Numbered from the stretch's first letter, positions 53,229 through 63,600 are shown. The stretch is DNA of 64,000 nucleotides from CAZRSW01 sp964602845 (GCA_964602845.1 CAZRSW010000001.1:124001-188000); one strand, 5' to 3'. Program-made: numbers and translations. Notes: generated from the letters alone by a model not told the origin.

Positions 53229-54473
53229 CTATGGATATGCTGGTGGTGGGCTTTCGGAGATCAGTTCCGATCCTCGTTCAAGTAATAGGGCTGTTTTTTC
53301 TTCAGTTATGTCGCGGCTTTCTAGGTAGGCTTTTAAAATATCGCTCGGGCTGGCGTTTTCTGTAAGGTTGCTACTGAAGCGGATTCTTCGTTCCTCTATC
53401 ACATTTTTCCTTATAGTTGATACCAGATGAGCTGCACTCAAGGTCTGTTTAATAGCGTCATCATCGATATGTGCTAGCTTTCCGGGAGCAACGTCTATTA
53501 ACACTTGAACGACAGATTCACTTATATCCAGCCTGTTTAAAGTGGCTATGATGGTTGCAGTTGGATTGTTGTCGTCTTCCTTGATTTGTATCTTTGCGGT
53601 AACGAATTTTCTGGCATTGACCTCTATAAATTGGAATTTTTCCTCTCTATTGCCACGGTGATTTTCGGAGTTGAGTTCCAGTGAGCAAAATCCTTTTGTG
53701 TCGTTTTCCTCTCCGAAGTCAATTCTTTGAAGGCTTCCGGGGTATACAACGCGTGGGTTCTCGTTAAGTATTTGATGTTTGTGAATATGCCCTAGGGCGA
53801 CGTAGTCAAAATGGGGCAAGGCTATAGCACTTTTAAGTAATACGTAATCTTTACCAAGCATCATCGACTTCTCTGAACTAGTTTTCGCTGTATTAAGGGA
53901 TACATGCCCCGCCAATATTGATGGTATGTTCGGATCTAGGCTTTCTGCTTCTAATCTAATCGCCTCTGTCAGGTGATCTTCTATGGCCAAATTGATGAGT
54001 TCCGGTTTCTTCTGACGTGGGTCAAAATTTGATAAAAATTGCCCTTTGCGAATCCATGGTAAAGCTACCACTTGTACGGGACCGCTTCGGGTATCTATCA
54101 AATGGGTTTCTAGCTTATCTCCAATATGTACGTTAGTCACAGATAATGTTGGAAAGATCTCTAGAGCAGTGGCGGGTCCAGGAATATTGGGGGAATCATG
54201 GTTCCCTGATAAGAGAAAGACTTGTATACCGTCTTTTGACAGCCTTGCAATTCGACTGGCGAATTCCCGCTGATGGGTTTGGTTGGGGTTCCTACTCTTA
54301 TAGGCGTCTCCACAAAACAATACTATATCCGCTTTATTATCTAAGGAATATGTTATTACTTCATCCAACGTCTTGAGGAAATCGGTTAGTCGTGACGAGA
54401 CTTTTGAGCTTGGGTCTGGTATACCGTAGTTTTCGACCCCGATGTGAACGTCGGCTGTATGTACTACTAGCAT
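53229..54473 (-). CDS. sbcD: SbcD/Mre11-type exonuclease
   Basis: A 414-residue metallophosphoesterase of the DNA double-strand-break repair family. The two-metal motifs are visible in order: HTADVHIG, FCGDAYKS, LSGNHDSP, AGHVSL and ALGHIHKH. A C-terminal capping domain (about 270-400) follows. The usual partner, the SbcC/Rad50 ATPase, is not adjacent here, unlike in many bacteria, so it must be elsewhere or absent. It lies between glyQS and the TlpA-like gene. Confidence 0.88.
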   Translation of the reverse strand: MLVVHTADVHIGVENYGIPDPSSKVSSRLTDFLKTLDEVITYSLDNKADIVLFCGDAYKSRNPNQTHQREFASRIARLSKDGIQVFLLSGNHDSPNIPGPATALEIFPTLSVTNVHIGDKLETHLIDTRSGPVQVVALPWIRKGQFLSNFDPRQKKPELINLAIEDHLTEAIRLEAESLDPNIPSILAGHVSLNTAKTSSEKSMMLGKDYVLLKSAIALPHFDYVALGHIHKHQILNENPRVVYPGSLQRIDFGEENDTKGFCSLELNSENHRGNREEKFQFIEVNARKFVTAKIQIKEDDNNPTATIIATLNRLDISESVVQVLIDVAPGKLAHIDDDAIKQTLSAAHLVSTIRKNVIEERRIRFSSNLTENASPSDILKAYLESRDITEEKTALLLERGSELISESPPPAYP

Positions 54474-54542
54474 CTTATGCCTTTATGGGTTAATGATATT
54501 GATTGGGAAGACTGGTTAAATAGTCCGGTTCGAGGAGATACA

Positions 54543-55883
54543 TCAGCCGTAAAGTTTCTCAGATATTGCCGTAAGGAGATGGGTGATCGACACTCTGTCC
54601 TGCTCCATAGTATCACGTTCTCTGATTGTTACCTTGTTGTCTTCCAGCGATTCAAAATCTATTGTTACACAGAGTGGGGTACCTATTTCATCCTGTCTCC
54701 TGTACCTTCTTCCTATGCTCTGGGATTCATCGTATTGTATGTACCCTTTTATTTGGCGGGATTCCGTAATCAAGTCATAAACGGATTTTGACAAGCTTGA
54801 GAGTTCAGCACTTCGGCTCAATGGGAGGATAGCCACTTTTACAGGGGCTATTGATGGGTGTAGTTTCAAAAACGTGCGGGTGTTACTTTTCCCTGATGAG
54901 TCCCTAGTCTCCTCCTCTGAATAGGCGTCGGTGAGTAATGCCATCACAGTCCTATCAACCCCTGCTGAAGGCTCTATGACATATGGTGTGATATGTTTGC
55001 CAGATTCTTGGTCAAAATATGTCAAGCGTTCTCCGCTCAAATCCGTGTGGGCTTTTAAGTCAAAATCCGTACGGTTAGCAATACCTTGAATTTCCCCCCA
55101 ACCCCAGGGAAATTGATATTCAATATCCGAAGTTGCTTTTGAATAGTGGGACAGTTCATTAGATTCATGCTCACGTACACGTAGGAGGTGGGGATTGAGG
55201 CCCAAGTCTGTATACCATTTTAAACAGTCTTTTATCCAACGATCATGAATCTTTTCGTCTTCCCCCGGGAAGACGAAGTACTCGATTTCCATCATTTCAA
55301 ATTCCCGGGTGCGAAATATGAAGTTACCAGTTGTTATTTCGTTTCGGAATGCTTTTCCTATCTGAGCAACTCCAAAAGGTAGTTTCCTTCGTGATGAGTT
55401 CACTATGTTGTTAAAATTGACGAATATCCCTTGGGCTGTTTCAGGTCGTAGGTAGGTTGTGGCGGCATCCTCTTCCACTGGACCCAAGAAGGTTTTGAAC
55501 ATAAGGTGAAATGAACGGGCCTCGCTAAGGGAACCATCGCAGTCAGGGCATGTTTTAGTCTCTACATGATCCTCCCGATATCGCCTACGACAATTTTTGC
55601 ATTCCACCAGAGGATCCGTAAAGCTGTCAAGATGCCCACTTGCCCGCCAGGTATTGGGATGCATTAGGATGGCTGAATCTAGTCCGACCATATCTGTCCG
55701 TTCCCATACCATAGCTTGCCACCATGCGTCTTTAACATTTTTCTTGAGCTCAACCCCTAGTGGGCCGTAATCCCAAGTGCTAGCCAGTCCCCCGTATATC
55801 TCACTGTTTTGGAAAATAAATCCGCGCCGCTTGCATAGGGAAACCAGGCTGTCGAGGTCAACTGTCTGATCAAATTCTGACAT
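54543..55883 (-). CDS. glyQS: Glycyl-tRNA synthetase, single-chain (eukaryote-like) type
   Basis: A 446-residue class II synthetase of the dimeric alpha2 type. Motif 1 lies in FIFQNSEIYGGLASTWDYGP, motif 2 in FRNEITTGNFIFRTREFEMME and motif 3 in GVDRTVMALL. The zinc-binding Cys pairs (CKNCRRRYR and CPDCDGSL) sit in the insertion. A C-terminal anticodon-binding domain begins after the motif 3 helix. The start ATG at 55881-55883 is preceded by AAGGA. No T-box was seen upstream. Confidence 0.95.
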   Translation of the reverse strand: MSEFDQTVDLDSLVSLCKRRGFIFQNSEIYGGLASTWDYGPLGVELKKNVKDAWWQAMVWERTDMVGLDSAILMHPNTWRASGHLDSFTDPLVECKNCRRRYREDHVETKTCPDCDGSLSEARSFHLMFKTFLGPVEEDAATTYLRPETAQGIFVNFNNIVNSSRRKLPFGVAQIGKAFRNEITTGNFIFRTREFEMMEIEYFVFPGEDEKIHDRWIKDCLKWYTDLGLNPHLLRVREHESNELSHYSKATSDIEYQFPWGWGEIQGIANRTDFDLKAHTDLSGERLTYFDQESGKHITPYVIEPSAGVDRTVMALLTDAYSEEETRDSSGKSNTRTFLKLHPSIAPVKVAILPLSRSAELSSLSKSVYDLITESRQIKGYIQYDESQSIGRRYRRQDEIGTPLCVTIDFESLEDNKVTIRERDTMEQDRVSITHLLTAISEKLYG

Positions 55884-56019
55884 ATGGGTGTGTTCCTTTA
55901 AGGGTAAGTTTTTGGGAGAAAAATTATACCAGAGTGATAAGAACGTTTCGTTTAGCTAAGATCACGTAAGGTATCAGAGTTGATTGCGTCGATTGAGGAG
56001 GAATTATCATATCCTATAC

Positions 56020-56664
56020 TCATGGGTTACTCCATTTCTCCCAGTGAGTCACCTCTTCAATCGAACGTCGTTTGGGCTCCGACCATTTCCCGCGGCTAGG
56101 GTAACCAAGGGGGATAAGAGCCATGGTCATGGCATCTTCAGGGACATTAAGTAGATTTTTGACTTCCTCTTCATGTAAATCGTATAGGGTTGTTAGGGTT
56201 GTGCCAATCCCGTGTGCTCGAGCTGCTAGCATCAAGTTTTGAACGGCTCCATAAATAGATGAGCCTGCTTTAGGATTATTAGATTTTGCTGTATTCCTTA
56301 AGATGGCGATTATCCATACTGGCGCATGTTGGATGTTATTCGCCAAGTGTTCTGCACTTAGAAAATTTTTTGGGCCTAATCTGTCTGATATATCAGCTTT
56401 ACCCATGATATCACTTCTACGTGCGCCATATGATCGTTGCCAACCTTCAAGATACCATTTAGATATCTGATTTTTTGTTTCTTGGTTTCTAACTATGACC
56501 CAAGCCCACTGTTGGGTGTTTCCACCCGATGGTGCGCGTATAGCGGCATCAATGAGGGTACAGATGATTTCGTCGGTAATAGGTTTGTTGGAAAGATATC
56601 TTCTGGCAGGAGTTGAATGTAGTGCTTTCATAAGGCCGAGTGATTCAGGCTTAATGAATTTCAT
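56020..56664 (-). CDS. Nitroreductase-family FMN oxidoreductase
   Basis: A 214-residue FMN protein. The N-terminal HSTPARRYLSNKPITDEII with the RRY FMN-phosphate residues and the RAPSGGNTQQWAWVIV stretch match the nitroreductase/SagB-like fold. The C-half has AVQNLMLAARAHGIGTTLTT and ALIPLGYPSRGKW, the usual FMN-contact and Gly-Tyr-Pro endings. It may reduce nitro compounds, quinones or enones. It is isolated between the glyQS and pcm genes. Confidence 0.88.
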   Translation of the reverse strand: MKFIKPESLGLMKALHSTPARRYLSNKPITDEIICTLIDAAIRAPSGGNTQQWAWVIVRNQETKNQISKWYLEGWQRSYGARRSDIMGKADISDRLGPKNFLSAEHLANNIQHAPVWIIAILRNTAKSNNPKAGSSIYGAVQNLMLAARAHGIGTTLTTLYDLHEEEVKNLLNVPEDAMTMALIPLGYPSRGKWSEPKRRSIEEVTHWEKWSNP

Positions 56665-56918
56665 ATTAGGTTCCTTTTGTTGGTTCTATATCATAGCTCC
56701 CTGTAGTTGCTATATGTTTCTATGATGGTATCAAAGTGTAAGAATGTTTGATGAAAACCTTGAAAATATTTTGCATGGGTATGGTTACTTGGCTCATTTT
56801 GTGATCTTCGCAACATATGGCTAATCCAACTGGTGTTATTCTATGCGCGCGATGGGATGTTGTGTATAAAACTCTTGAAGGTGAAGTTTTCAGAGCAGAA
56901 TATTGATTTTGACGTGAG

Positions 56919-57560
56919 ATGAAAAATATGAGAGATGATGATCTAATAAGAAACATACGATCTAGGGTGAATGATGAAAGCATTCTTCGTGCCATGGGAT
57001 TGGTTCCAAGGAGCATGTTTGTGCCGCGGGCAGGTCGACGGTTCGTTAACGATGATGTACCGATTTGTATTGGACAAGGACAGACAACTTCTCAGCCGTC
57101 TTTGATAGGTATCATGATTCGGTCATTGTCTCTTAAGCCAACAGATAACGTTTTGGAGATAGGTTCAGGGAGCGGCTATGTTTGTGCGATCCTTTCACAT
57201 CTGTGTAGAAATGTTGTAGGTGTTGAAAGGATACCTGAATTTGTCTTGAACTCACGAAAAATACTTTCCGATCTTAATATTTATAATGCTACCCTGATGA
57301 TCGAAGGGGCCGATTTTGTCAGAAAGGACAATGGGCACTTCGAAGCTATAATTGTGTCGGCAGCACTGCGGGAAGTACCGGATAAACTTTTAGGTTTGCT
57401 TAGGCCAGGTGGTCGGATTGTTTGTCCTGTAGGTACCCGAGATACACAGAAATTATTAAAGATTGAGAGACGGTCGGAAGGAGATTTAGTCACTCACATA
57501 GGAGACTGTCGGTTTGTACCGTTCATAGGTGAATGGGGTTGGAGAAATAAATCTGGCTGA
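56919..57560 (+). CDS. pcm: Protein-L-isoaspartate O-methyltransferase
   Basis: A 213-residue SAM-dependent methyltransferase that starts repair of isoaspartyl residues. It has the substrate part RSMFVPRAGRRFVNDDVPI, the TTSQPS loop, motif I VLEIGSGSGYVCAIL (about 79-93), the VERIPEF acidic strand and the conserved GRIVCPVG near the end. Length is standard. The first ATG (56919) is used; a Met three codons in is an alternative. The 254-base region upstream holds no other gene. Confidence 0.93.
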   Translation: MKNMRDDDLIRNIRSRVNDESILRAMGLVPRSMFVPRAGRRFVNDDVPICIGQGQTTSQPSLIGIMIRSLSLKPTDNVLEIGSGSGYVCAILSHLCRNVVGVERIPEFVLNSRKILSDLNIYNATLMIEGADFVRKDNGHFEAIIVSAALREVPDKLLGLLRPGGRIVCPVGTRDTQKLLKIERRSEGDLVTHIGDCRFVPFIGEWGWRNKSG

Positions 57561-57647
57561 CTTCTTATGCCTTTTCTTAATATTATCAACAGGTACTGTC
57601 ACGTTATTTAGGAGAGATAGATTAAGTAGTATGTGGGATTAATTTGT

Positions 57648-58298
57648 TCAGAAATCAGTGGATCTCATGAATTCTACATAGGTTTTTAGTGTCAATTCCG
57701 TCCTGCGACTTCTTAAAGCCATGTTTCTGTCCCAAATATCAGCATTAATATCTAAGTTGTCTGATTGTGAAGTAGCAATTCCGGTCTCCTCCCAGTGAGA
57801 GGTATCGTGATATCCAGTTAATAAAATTACTTCTAGTGGTGAAGTAGAAGCTAAAGTTGCCCACATGCCTAAAATACAGGCATCCGTTGCTTCTATTTGA
57901 GGCCAAATTCCTTCTTCTGAACAGCTGACAAACTCAGACAAATCATTTGGGTATATGTAGAATGTGCGGTATCCATAGACTGACCTACGGTCCTCAGGCG
58001 GTATCGTATCTTTTGGTCGCGTGGAGACTGGCTTGAGCAATCTGACGGTCTCTTCTGTTAATAGCGATTCGGGTCCTACGCTCCAGGCGCCCTGAGCGGT
58101 CTTCCACGACTCAAGATCCTTGTACGAGGTCAATTGCAAAATATGAGATGTAGGCTTTCCTATGAGGCCACTTAAGACGCAGATAATACTCCCTCCAGAT
58201 GCCCTTATTGATGGCCAAATAGTATTGCGGCAGATAGATAGGTAGTCCTCAGTGAGTGCTTTCGGTCCCAGTATTGACTTCCTTTCTTCAGTGATCAT
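57648..58298 (-). CDS. Hypothetical protein with two NIPSNAP-like ferredoxin-fold repeats
   Basis: A 216-residue soluble protein made of two related halves, each with a long helix then a GIWPQI/TIWPSI-like segment and an ILQLTSYKDLESW/ILLTGYHDTSHWEE end. This looks like an internal duplication of a dimeric alpha/beta-barrel (NIPSNAP) domain. No catalytic residues can be assigned. NIPSNAP-like proteins are common in marine Chloroflexota, so the gene is not surprising, but its function is unknown. The neighbours do not point to a pathway. Confidence 0.65.
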   Translation of the reverse strand: MITEERKSILGPKALTEDYLSICRNTIWPSIRASGGSIICVLSGLIGKPTSHILQLTSYKDLESWKTAQGAWSVGPESLLTEETVRLLKPVSTRPKDTIPPEDRRSVYGYRTFYIYPNDLSEFVSCSEEGIWPQIEATDACILGMWATLASTSPLEVILLTGYHDTSHWEETGIATSQSDNLDINADIWDRNMALRSRRTELTLKTYVEFMRSTDF

Positions 58299-58698
58299 TT
58301 GTTATCTTCCTTAGTATTTCGTTGAGAGAAACGGCCAAACATTGGTGAAGCTCTTCTTTCGCAAGTTACAAGAAATTTAACCAGCATAGTAATTATTGTT
58401 TCAATCAATTTAGAGTCATATCTTTTAATAAATAGGGCTATTAACATCGATATGGACATAAAATAAGCCCCCTCAGTAAATCTGGAAGGCTTATTTCCAG
58501 TTGCTCATTCAAGAGATTGCAATCCGGAAGTTTTAACTCTGATTTGATCGTCTAACTGAGAGCACTCCGGAAATGACTGCCATTGGGAGCAATATACTAA
58601 TGAGGAATACCTCGAATAATTGAAGGCTCACAAGGTAATCCATCACATAACAAGGGCTAAACGGCGCAAGATACATGATTACGTATCTAGGATTATGG
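58299..58698. other. 400-base intergenic region upstream of tRNA-Cys (plus strand orientation)
   Basis: No convincing gene. It has a 9-bp inverted repeat (58461-58469 with 58488-58496) and scattered AT-rich sequence. The longest frames nearby cross the tRNA genes and are shadows. Confidence 0.55.
58461..58496 (-). terminator. Possible terminator of the tRNA transcript
   Basis: AAATAAGCC and GGCTTATTT form a 9-bp stem with an 18-base loop, followed on the minus strand by TTATTTTAT. It lies about 200 bases past tRNA-Cys. The large loop makes it a weak candidate. Confidence 0.3.
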
Positions 58699-58772
58699 AG
58701 GCGACGGGCGGATTCGAACCGCCGAATAGAGGTTTTGCAGACCTCCGCCTTAGACCGCTTGGCTACGTCGCC
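58699..58772 (-). tRNA. tRNA-Cys(GCA)
   Basis: A complete cloverleaf: acceptor GGCGACG/CGTCGCC, anticodon stem GAGGT/ACCTC with loop CTGCAAA (anticodon GCA), and T-arm GGCGG/CCGCC with TTCGAAT. The discriminator is U73, as expected for tRNA-Cys. A CCA end is encoded at 58698-58696, directly after the discriminator. It is 16 bases downstream of tRNA-Leu's encoded CCA end, same strand. Confidence 0.93.
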
Positions 58773-58791
58773 TTTGTTGTTACTGAGCTGG

Positions 58792-58876
58792 TGCCGAGGA
58801 GGAGACTCGAACTCCTACAGCCTTTACGGCCACAGCGCCCTCAACGCTGCGTGTCTACCAATTCCACCACCTCGGC
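58792..58876 (-). tRNA. tRNA-Leu(GAG)
   Basis: A class II tRNA with acceptor GCCGAGG/CCTCGGC, anticodon loop TTGAGGG (GAG, for CUC/CUU), a long variable arm with a GCC/GGC stem, and T-arm GGAG/CTCC with TTCGAGT. Discriminator A73 matches leucine. The CCA end is encoded at 58791-58789. With tRNA-Cys it forms a short co-transcribed pair. Confidence 0.93.
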
Positions 58877-58918
58877 CGAACCGGATTGGGCCTTTATCGG
58901 CAACTTCAGTGGCAAATT

Positions 58919-58947
58919 ATTATAGACATGGGTTCGTGATGTGTCCA
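58919..58947 (-). promoter_or_regulatory. Putative sigma-70 promoter of the tRNA-Leu/tRNA-Cys pair
   Basis: On the minus strand TGGACA (58942-58947), 17 bases, TATAAT (58919-58924). The predicted start would be about 36 bases before tRNA-Leu. The -10 is a perfect consensus. Confidence 0.6.
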
Positions 58948-58958
58948 CAATGTGCATT

Positions 58959-60152
58959 TTATTGATGAGAGCGTCTTCCATATGGGTGGGGTGCCTCTAT
59001 TTGCCTATTGTCTTCGAATCTTGAAGCTTGAAAAAATTTGTAGTCATGTTTGCTTTTTCTATCGTCAGCTATTAAGTCTGCGACAAGTTCACCTATAATT
59101 GGTGACAGTTTAAATCCATGCCCACTGAATCCGGCTACATTAATCAAACCTGAAATGGTCGTTGATCTATCTATAATGGGATTGGCGTCCGGTGTCATGT
59201 CGTATAGTGACCCATATCCACCTCGACAGCTTGCTTGGTTGAAATTAGGGATCCTTTTTGATGCTCTTTCCCAATAACGAGTTATGAAATCATGGTCCGC
59301 GTTGAGCCCAAATGAATCTGGGTTTACTATCTCCTGTAAATCTTCTTCTGCTTCCCCGCCGACCAAAGTAAAGGGCGTTCCGTCCGTTCTATAATATGCC
59401 CCACATGTGTGGTCAACGACAATTTTCTCGAACTGTTCCAGGGAAGGTGGTCTTCGCAAATGGACCATTTGCACCCGGATTGGGGTGATGGGCAATGTTT
59501 CGCCAAGTGGGGAAAGAAGCTTATTGATCCAAGGGCCTGTTACGTTTACTACTAGGTTAGTCTCAAAAATACCGTACTTGGTCTTTATACCGGAAACTTT
59601 CCCAGATTTAGTTAAAATTTTTTCAATAGGTGTAAAGGTATGGATTGTGGCACCTTTTCGTCTGGCTTCATTCGCGAAGGCATATGTGGTTCTAAGGGAG
59701 TCTGCGTATCCTGCTTCTGGTTCGTAAAGTGCTACTGCTATGTCACCGAGGAAGGCATCTGGTAATATCTCTGCGGTTGACTTAGTGTCCAAAGTTTCTA
59801 TGTTCACGCCTTGTTGCCTGTTCATCGCTGCGTTTTTCACTGCTGCTTCTGAGTCAGGTTCCCCAAAAAGCAATACTCTTCCGGTCTGTTTGAAGTTTAG
59901 GTCATAGCCGTTTTCCTGTGGCCAGGATTCGAAGAATCTTTTAGCATCTGATGCCATATTGACGAGCTCGGGGGTCAAATAGTGCTCGCGAATCATAGCT
60001 CCTGACCTGCCAGTAGCTCCCGAACCTAGGCCATTTTTTTCAAATAGAGCGATGTCACCTAAATTTCTGGATGCTAGGTGCATAGCAACACTAGTACCGT
60101 TCACGCCGCCGCCTATAACTGTTATGTCCGCCCCATATTTCACAATTTTCAC
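58959..60152 (-). CDS. FAD-dependent amino-acid/sarcosine-oxidase-like (DAO family) oxidoreductase
   Basis: A 397-residue flavoprotein beginning with the FAD motif VIGGGVNGTSVAMHLASRN (12-30) and the DAO-type substrate start GLGSGATGRSGAMIREHY, followed by VVNVTGPW and a C-terminal NVAGFSGHGFKLSP. This is the sarcosine oxidase beta/glycine oxidase-like group, which oxidises N-methyl or D-amino acids. No GcvT-domain partner or soxADG genes flank it, so the substrate is open. Its promoter region is free of other genes. Confidence 0.87.
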   Translation of the reverse strand: MKIVKYGADITVIGGGVNGTSVAMHLASRNLGDIALFEKNGLGSGATGRSGAMIREHYLTPELVNMASDAKRFFESWPQENGYDLNFKQTGRVLLFGEPDSEAAVKNAAMNRQQGVNIETLDTKSTAEILPDAFLGDIAVALYEPEAGYADSLRTTYAFANEARRKGATIHTFTPIEKILTKSGKVSGIKTKYGIFETNLVVNVTGPWINKLLSPLGETLPITPIRVQMVHLRRPPSLEQFEKIVVDHTCGAYYRTDGTPFTLVGGEAEEDLQEIVNPDSFGLNADHDFITRYWERASKRIPNFNQASCRGGYGSLYDMTPDANPIIDRSTTISGLINVAGFSGHGFKLSPIIGELVADLIADDRKSKHDYKFFQASRFEDNRQIEAPHPYGRRSHQ

Positions 60153-60304
60153 CTAAGGATTTTATGATGTCGGTTAACATGTTTCGTCACCATTACATTA
60201 TAGGGCCATAATAAAAGTGAAAAGCTTGGAACTTGGGAAGATATAAGGAAACTCGTATACGATTGCTTTGGAAATAGGACTAATTAAAATATCCTAGAGA
60301 TTTC

Positions 60305-60333
60305 TTGACAGGACGAGGTTCATTTTCTAATCT
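60305..60333 (+). promoter_or_regulatory. Putative sigma-70 promoter of the T-box-ileS transcript
   Basis: TTGACA at 60305-60310, 17 bases, TAATCT at 60328-60333. The -35 is a perfect consensus. The leader would start near 60340, matching the beginning of the T-box structure. Confidence 0.7.
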
Positions 60334-60340
60334 TACTATC

Positions 60341-60613
60341 AGAAAAAATGAATACTGGCGATGAAGGAGACAAATTAAGAAATCGTCTTCTTAGGTAAGC
60401 GACCCCTGTTATGGTGCGAGAGGGGACTAGGATTTTTCTTGATATCACTCTGGAGCTTCGACCTGAAATTTAAAGATTCTTATTAGGGTCCGACGGTTTT
60501 GCATCCCGTTATCGATGGTTACTCTAAAGTGCACTTATTGAAGTATAAGTGAAATAGGGTGGTACCGCGGACTAATGAATAGGCCCGTCCCTTGTAGGGA
60601 CGGGCCTATATTT
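60341..60613 (+). promoter_or_regulatory. T-box riboswitch of ileS
   Basis: The leader contains the T-box sequence AGGGTGGTACCGCGG at 60556-60570 and a specifier-like ATC, followed by A, at 60444-60446 (ATC is an Ile codon). A 12-bp GC-rich hairpin lies at 60580-60608, TAGGCCCGTCCC with GGGACGGGCCTA around a 5-base loop. The AGGG of the T-box can pair with CCCT in that hairpin, giving the alternative antiterminator. Uncharged tRNA-Ile should favour ileS expression. The hairpin is not followed by a U-run (TATTTATGG), so a purely transcriptional off-switch is not certain. Confidence 0.9.
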
Positions 60614-60625
60614 ATGGAGAAATCG

Positions 60626-63600
60626 ATGTTTAAACCGGTGAATACAAAAATAGAATTTCCTGAGCTTGAAAAGGACATTCTGAGATGGTGGGCAGACCAT
60701 GGTGTGCCAGAGAAATACATGTCTAAGAATAAAATGTCTTCGAAGAGATATTCATTTATAGATGGTCCTATAACTGCTAACAACCCGATGGGAGTGCATC
60801 ATGCCTGGGGAAGAACCTATAAAGATCTATTCTCCCGTTTTAGGACGATGCAGGGTTATCGCCAGAGATACCAGAATGGGTTTGACGGTCAGGGGTTATG
60901 GATAGAAGTTGAAGTGGAAAAGGAGCTAGGGTTTTCCTCAAAAACTGATATTGAAAAATATGGTGTAGACAAATTTGTCACATTGTGCAAGGAGCGAGTC
61001 GATAGATTTGCACAGATTATCACTGAGCAATCAATCAGATTGGGCCAATGGATGGACTGGGACAATTCGTATCACACTAAGTCTGATGAGAATAACTACA
61101 CCATCTGGCATTTCTTGCAGACTTGTCACCAAAAAGGGCTTCTTTATGAAGGGACGGACGTGATGCCATGGTGCCCTCGATGCAGTACGGGTCTGTCAGA
61201 ACATGAAATAGTTACTGAAGGATATCAGGAGATTACTCATCCGGGGTTGTTTGTAAAATTCCCTCTGATAGACAGCATGGACGGTAGTGACAAAGAGGAA
61301 TCTTTGTTAATTTGGACTACAACACCTTGGACTCTGACCTCAAACTGCGCGGCCGCGGTTAATTCTGAAGTGACATATGTCAAAGTGATGCAAAACGACG
61401 AATATCTTTACCTCGCAAAATCGCGCATTTTGGTGCTAAAAGGTGAATATGAAGTTATAGGCGAACTAAAAGGAGACGTATTGGTAGGTTGTGAATACAA
61501 GGGACCATTTGATGAATTGCCTGCTCAGAATGGTGTGCGTCATCGCGTGGTCGATTGGGATGAGGTTACAGAAGGTGAGGGTACTGGAATTGTTCACACA
61601 GCCCCAGGTGCCGGTAAAGAAGATTTTGAGCTCGGTAAGAAAGAAAGCCTAGCAGTTATAGCACCATTGGATGATCAAGGTAACTTTGTAGAAGGGTTTG
61701 ATTGGCTGACAGGGATGAATGTATACGAAGTCAACGATCAAATTTATGAAAATCTGAAATCTAAAAACATTTTCTATAAAGTTGAACAGTACAAACATAG
61801 ATACCCACATTGCTGGAGATGTGGGTCGGAGCTGGTTTTTAGATTAGTGGATGAGTGGTTCATTAAGATGGATCCTCTAAGGGATTCTCTTGCGAGAATT
61901 ACCAGAAACATAAACTGGGTGCCAGAGTTTGGGATGAAGAGAGAGCTTGATTGGATAAAAAATATGGACGATTGGATGATATCTAAGAAGCGCTACTATG
62001 GGCTTGCTTTGCCGATTTATAAATGCTCTTGCGGTAACTTCGACGTGATTGGTAGCGAAATGGAATTGAAAGACCGTGCAGTATCTGGCTGGGAAAAATT
62101 TGATGGACATTCCCCGCACAGACCATGGATAGATAATGTGCTGATAGAGTGTTCAGAATGCGAACGACCCGTAAAGAGGGTTATTGATGTTGGAAATCCA
62201 TGGCTCGATGCGGGGATTGTGTCTTTTTCGACTCTAAAATTTAGGGCTGATAAAGATTATTGGCAGGATTGGTTTCCTGCAGATTGGATTTCAGAAAGTT
62301 TTCCAGGGCAATATCGTAATTGGTTTTATTCATTGCTCACTATGAGCGTGGTATTGGCGGATTCTGAGCCTTGTAGAAACATATTTAGCTATGCCCTGAT
62401 GAGAGATGAAAAGGGTGAAGAGATGCATAAGAGTAAGGGGAATGCCATATGGTTTGAAGATGCTGCGGATGTCATGGGCGTAGACGCGATACGATGGCAA
62501 TTTGCCGGTCAGATTCCTTCATCCAATTTGAATTTTGGGTTTTCGACGGCTGATGAAGTGAGGAGACAGTTTTTGATTCCCTTGTGGAACGTGTATTCAT
62601 TTTTTGTAACTTATGCAAATATCGACAAGTTTTCTCCGAATATATCGGTCCCAGAGGTGAATGATAGGTCTGAATTAGACAGATGGATTTTAAGTGAGTT
62701 AAATGTTCTGATTGGTTCTGTGACTGATAAATTAGAGTCGTTTCAACCGGAGAGAGTCACTAGAGATATAGAAAACTTTGTAGAATATCTCTCTAATTGG
62801 TATGTGCGCCGTAGCAGGAGACGGTTTTGGAAGGCTGGATTGCTTGATGATACCGTCCAAGATGCTGATCTCGACAAGTTATCAGCATATTTTACGTTAT
62901 ATGAGGTGTTGGTTGAATTGTCGAAATTGATGGCGCCTATCATACCTTTTGTTACTGAAAGTATGTACCAAAACCTGGTGGTTTCTTCAGGCCTAGGCGA
63001 GGAAAGTGTGCACCTCGAAAGGTATCCGATTGTTAATAAGGGATTGATTGATGAACTTCTATCAGCGCAAACGAGATTGGCCATGCGAATTTCCAGTATG
63101 GGCAGATCTGCCCGGAGCAAAGCGGGGATAAAGGTGAGACAACCTATAGAAGAATTATTTGTGAAGACAAGAACAGAAACAGAAACAGGTATGATGGGAT
63201 CAATAGAAGAACAGTTGAAGGACGAATTAAATGTAAAGAAAGTTACACTGGTATCTGATGCTTCGATCATGGCAAGATTTACCTTGCAACCAAATTTGCC
63301 GGTGCTTGGACCTAAATATGGGAATAAAATCCCATTGATTAGGGAGGCTCTAGACAGTTTGGATATCACTCTAGCTCGGGATCGAATTGAATCAGGTGGA
63401 CCGGTAAGCGTTGGGGACTTTCAATTAGAACCTGAGGATATAATTGTAAATGTGGTGGAATTAGAAGGGTTTTCTGCGGCTACAGACTCTGGGTATTCTG
63501 TTGGAATATCTACCGAAATTTCACCGGAATTGTTTAAAGAAGGGGTCGCCCGGGAATTCATACACCTTGTCCAAAATGCAAGAAGAGCAGCAGAATTCAA

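Noticed and set aside
54477..54791. 104-residue plus-strand frame near glyQS
   Set aside because: It lies mainly opposite the 3' end of glyQS and has no ribosome-binding site or domain.
56665..57016. Minus-strand 98-residue frame upstream of pcm
   Set aside because: It mostly overlaps pcm, has no recognisable domain and no convincing ribosome-binding site.
58620..58965. Plus-strand frames across the tRNA region
   Set aside because: They are translations of the antisense of tRNA-Cys and tRNA-Leu.
60575..60625. Longer IleS starting at ATG 60575
   Set aside because: Those codons lie in the T-box hairpin; ATG 60626 has a ribosome-binding site and matches the family N-terminus.
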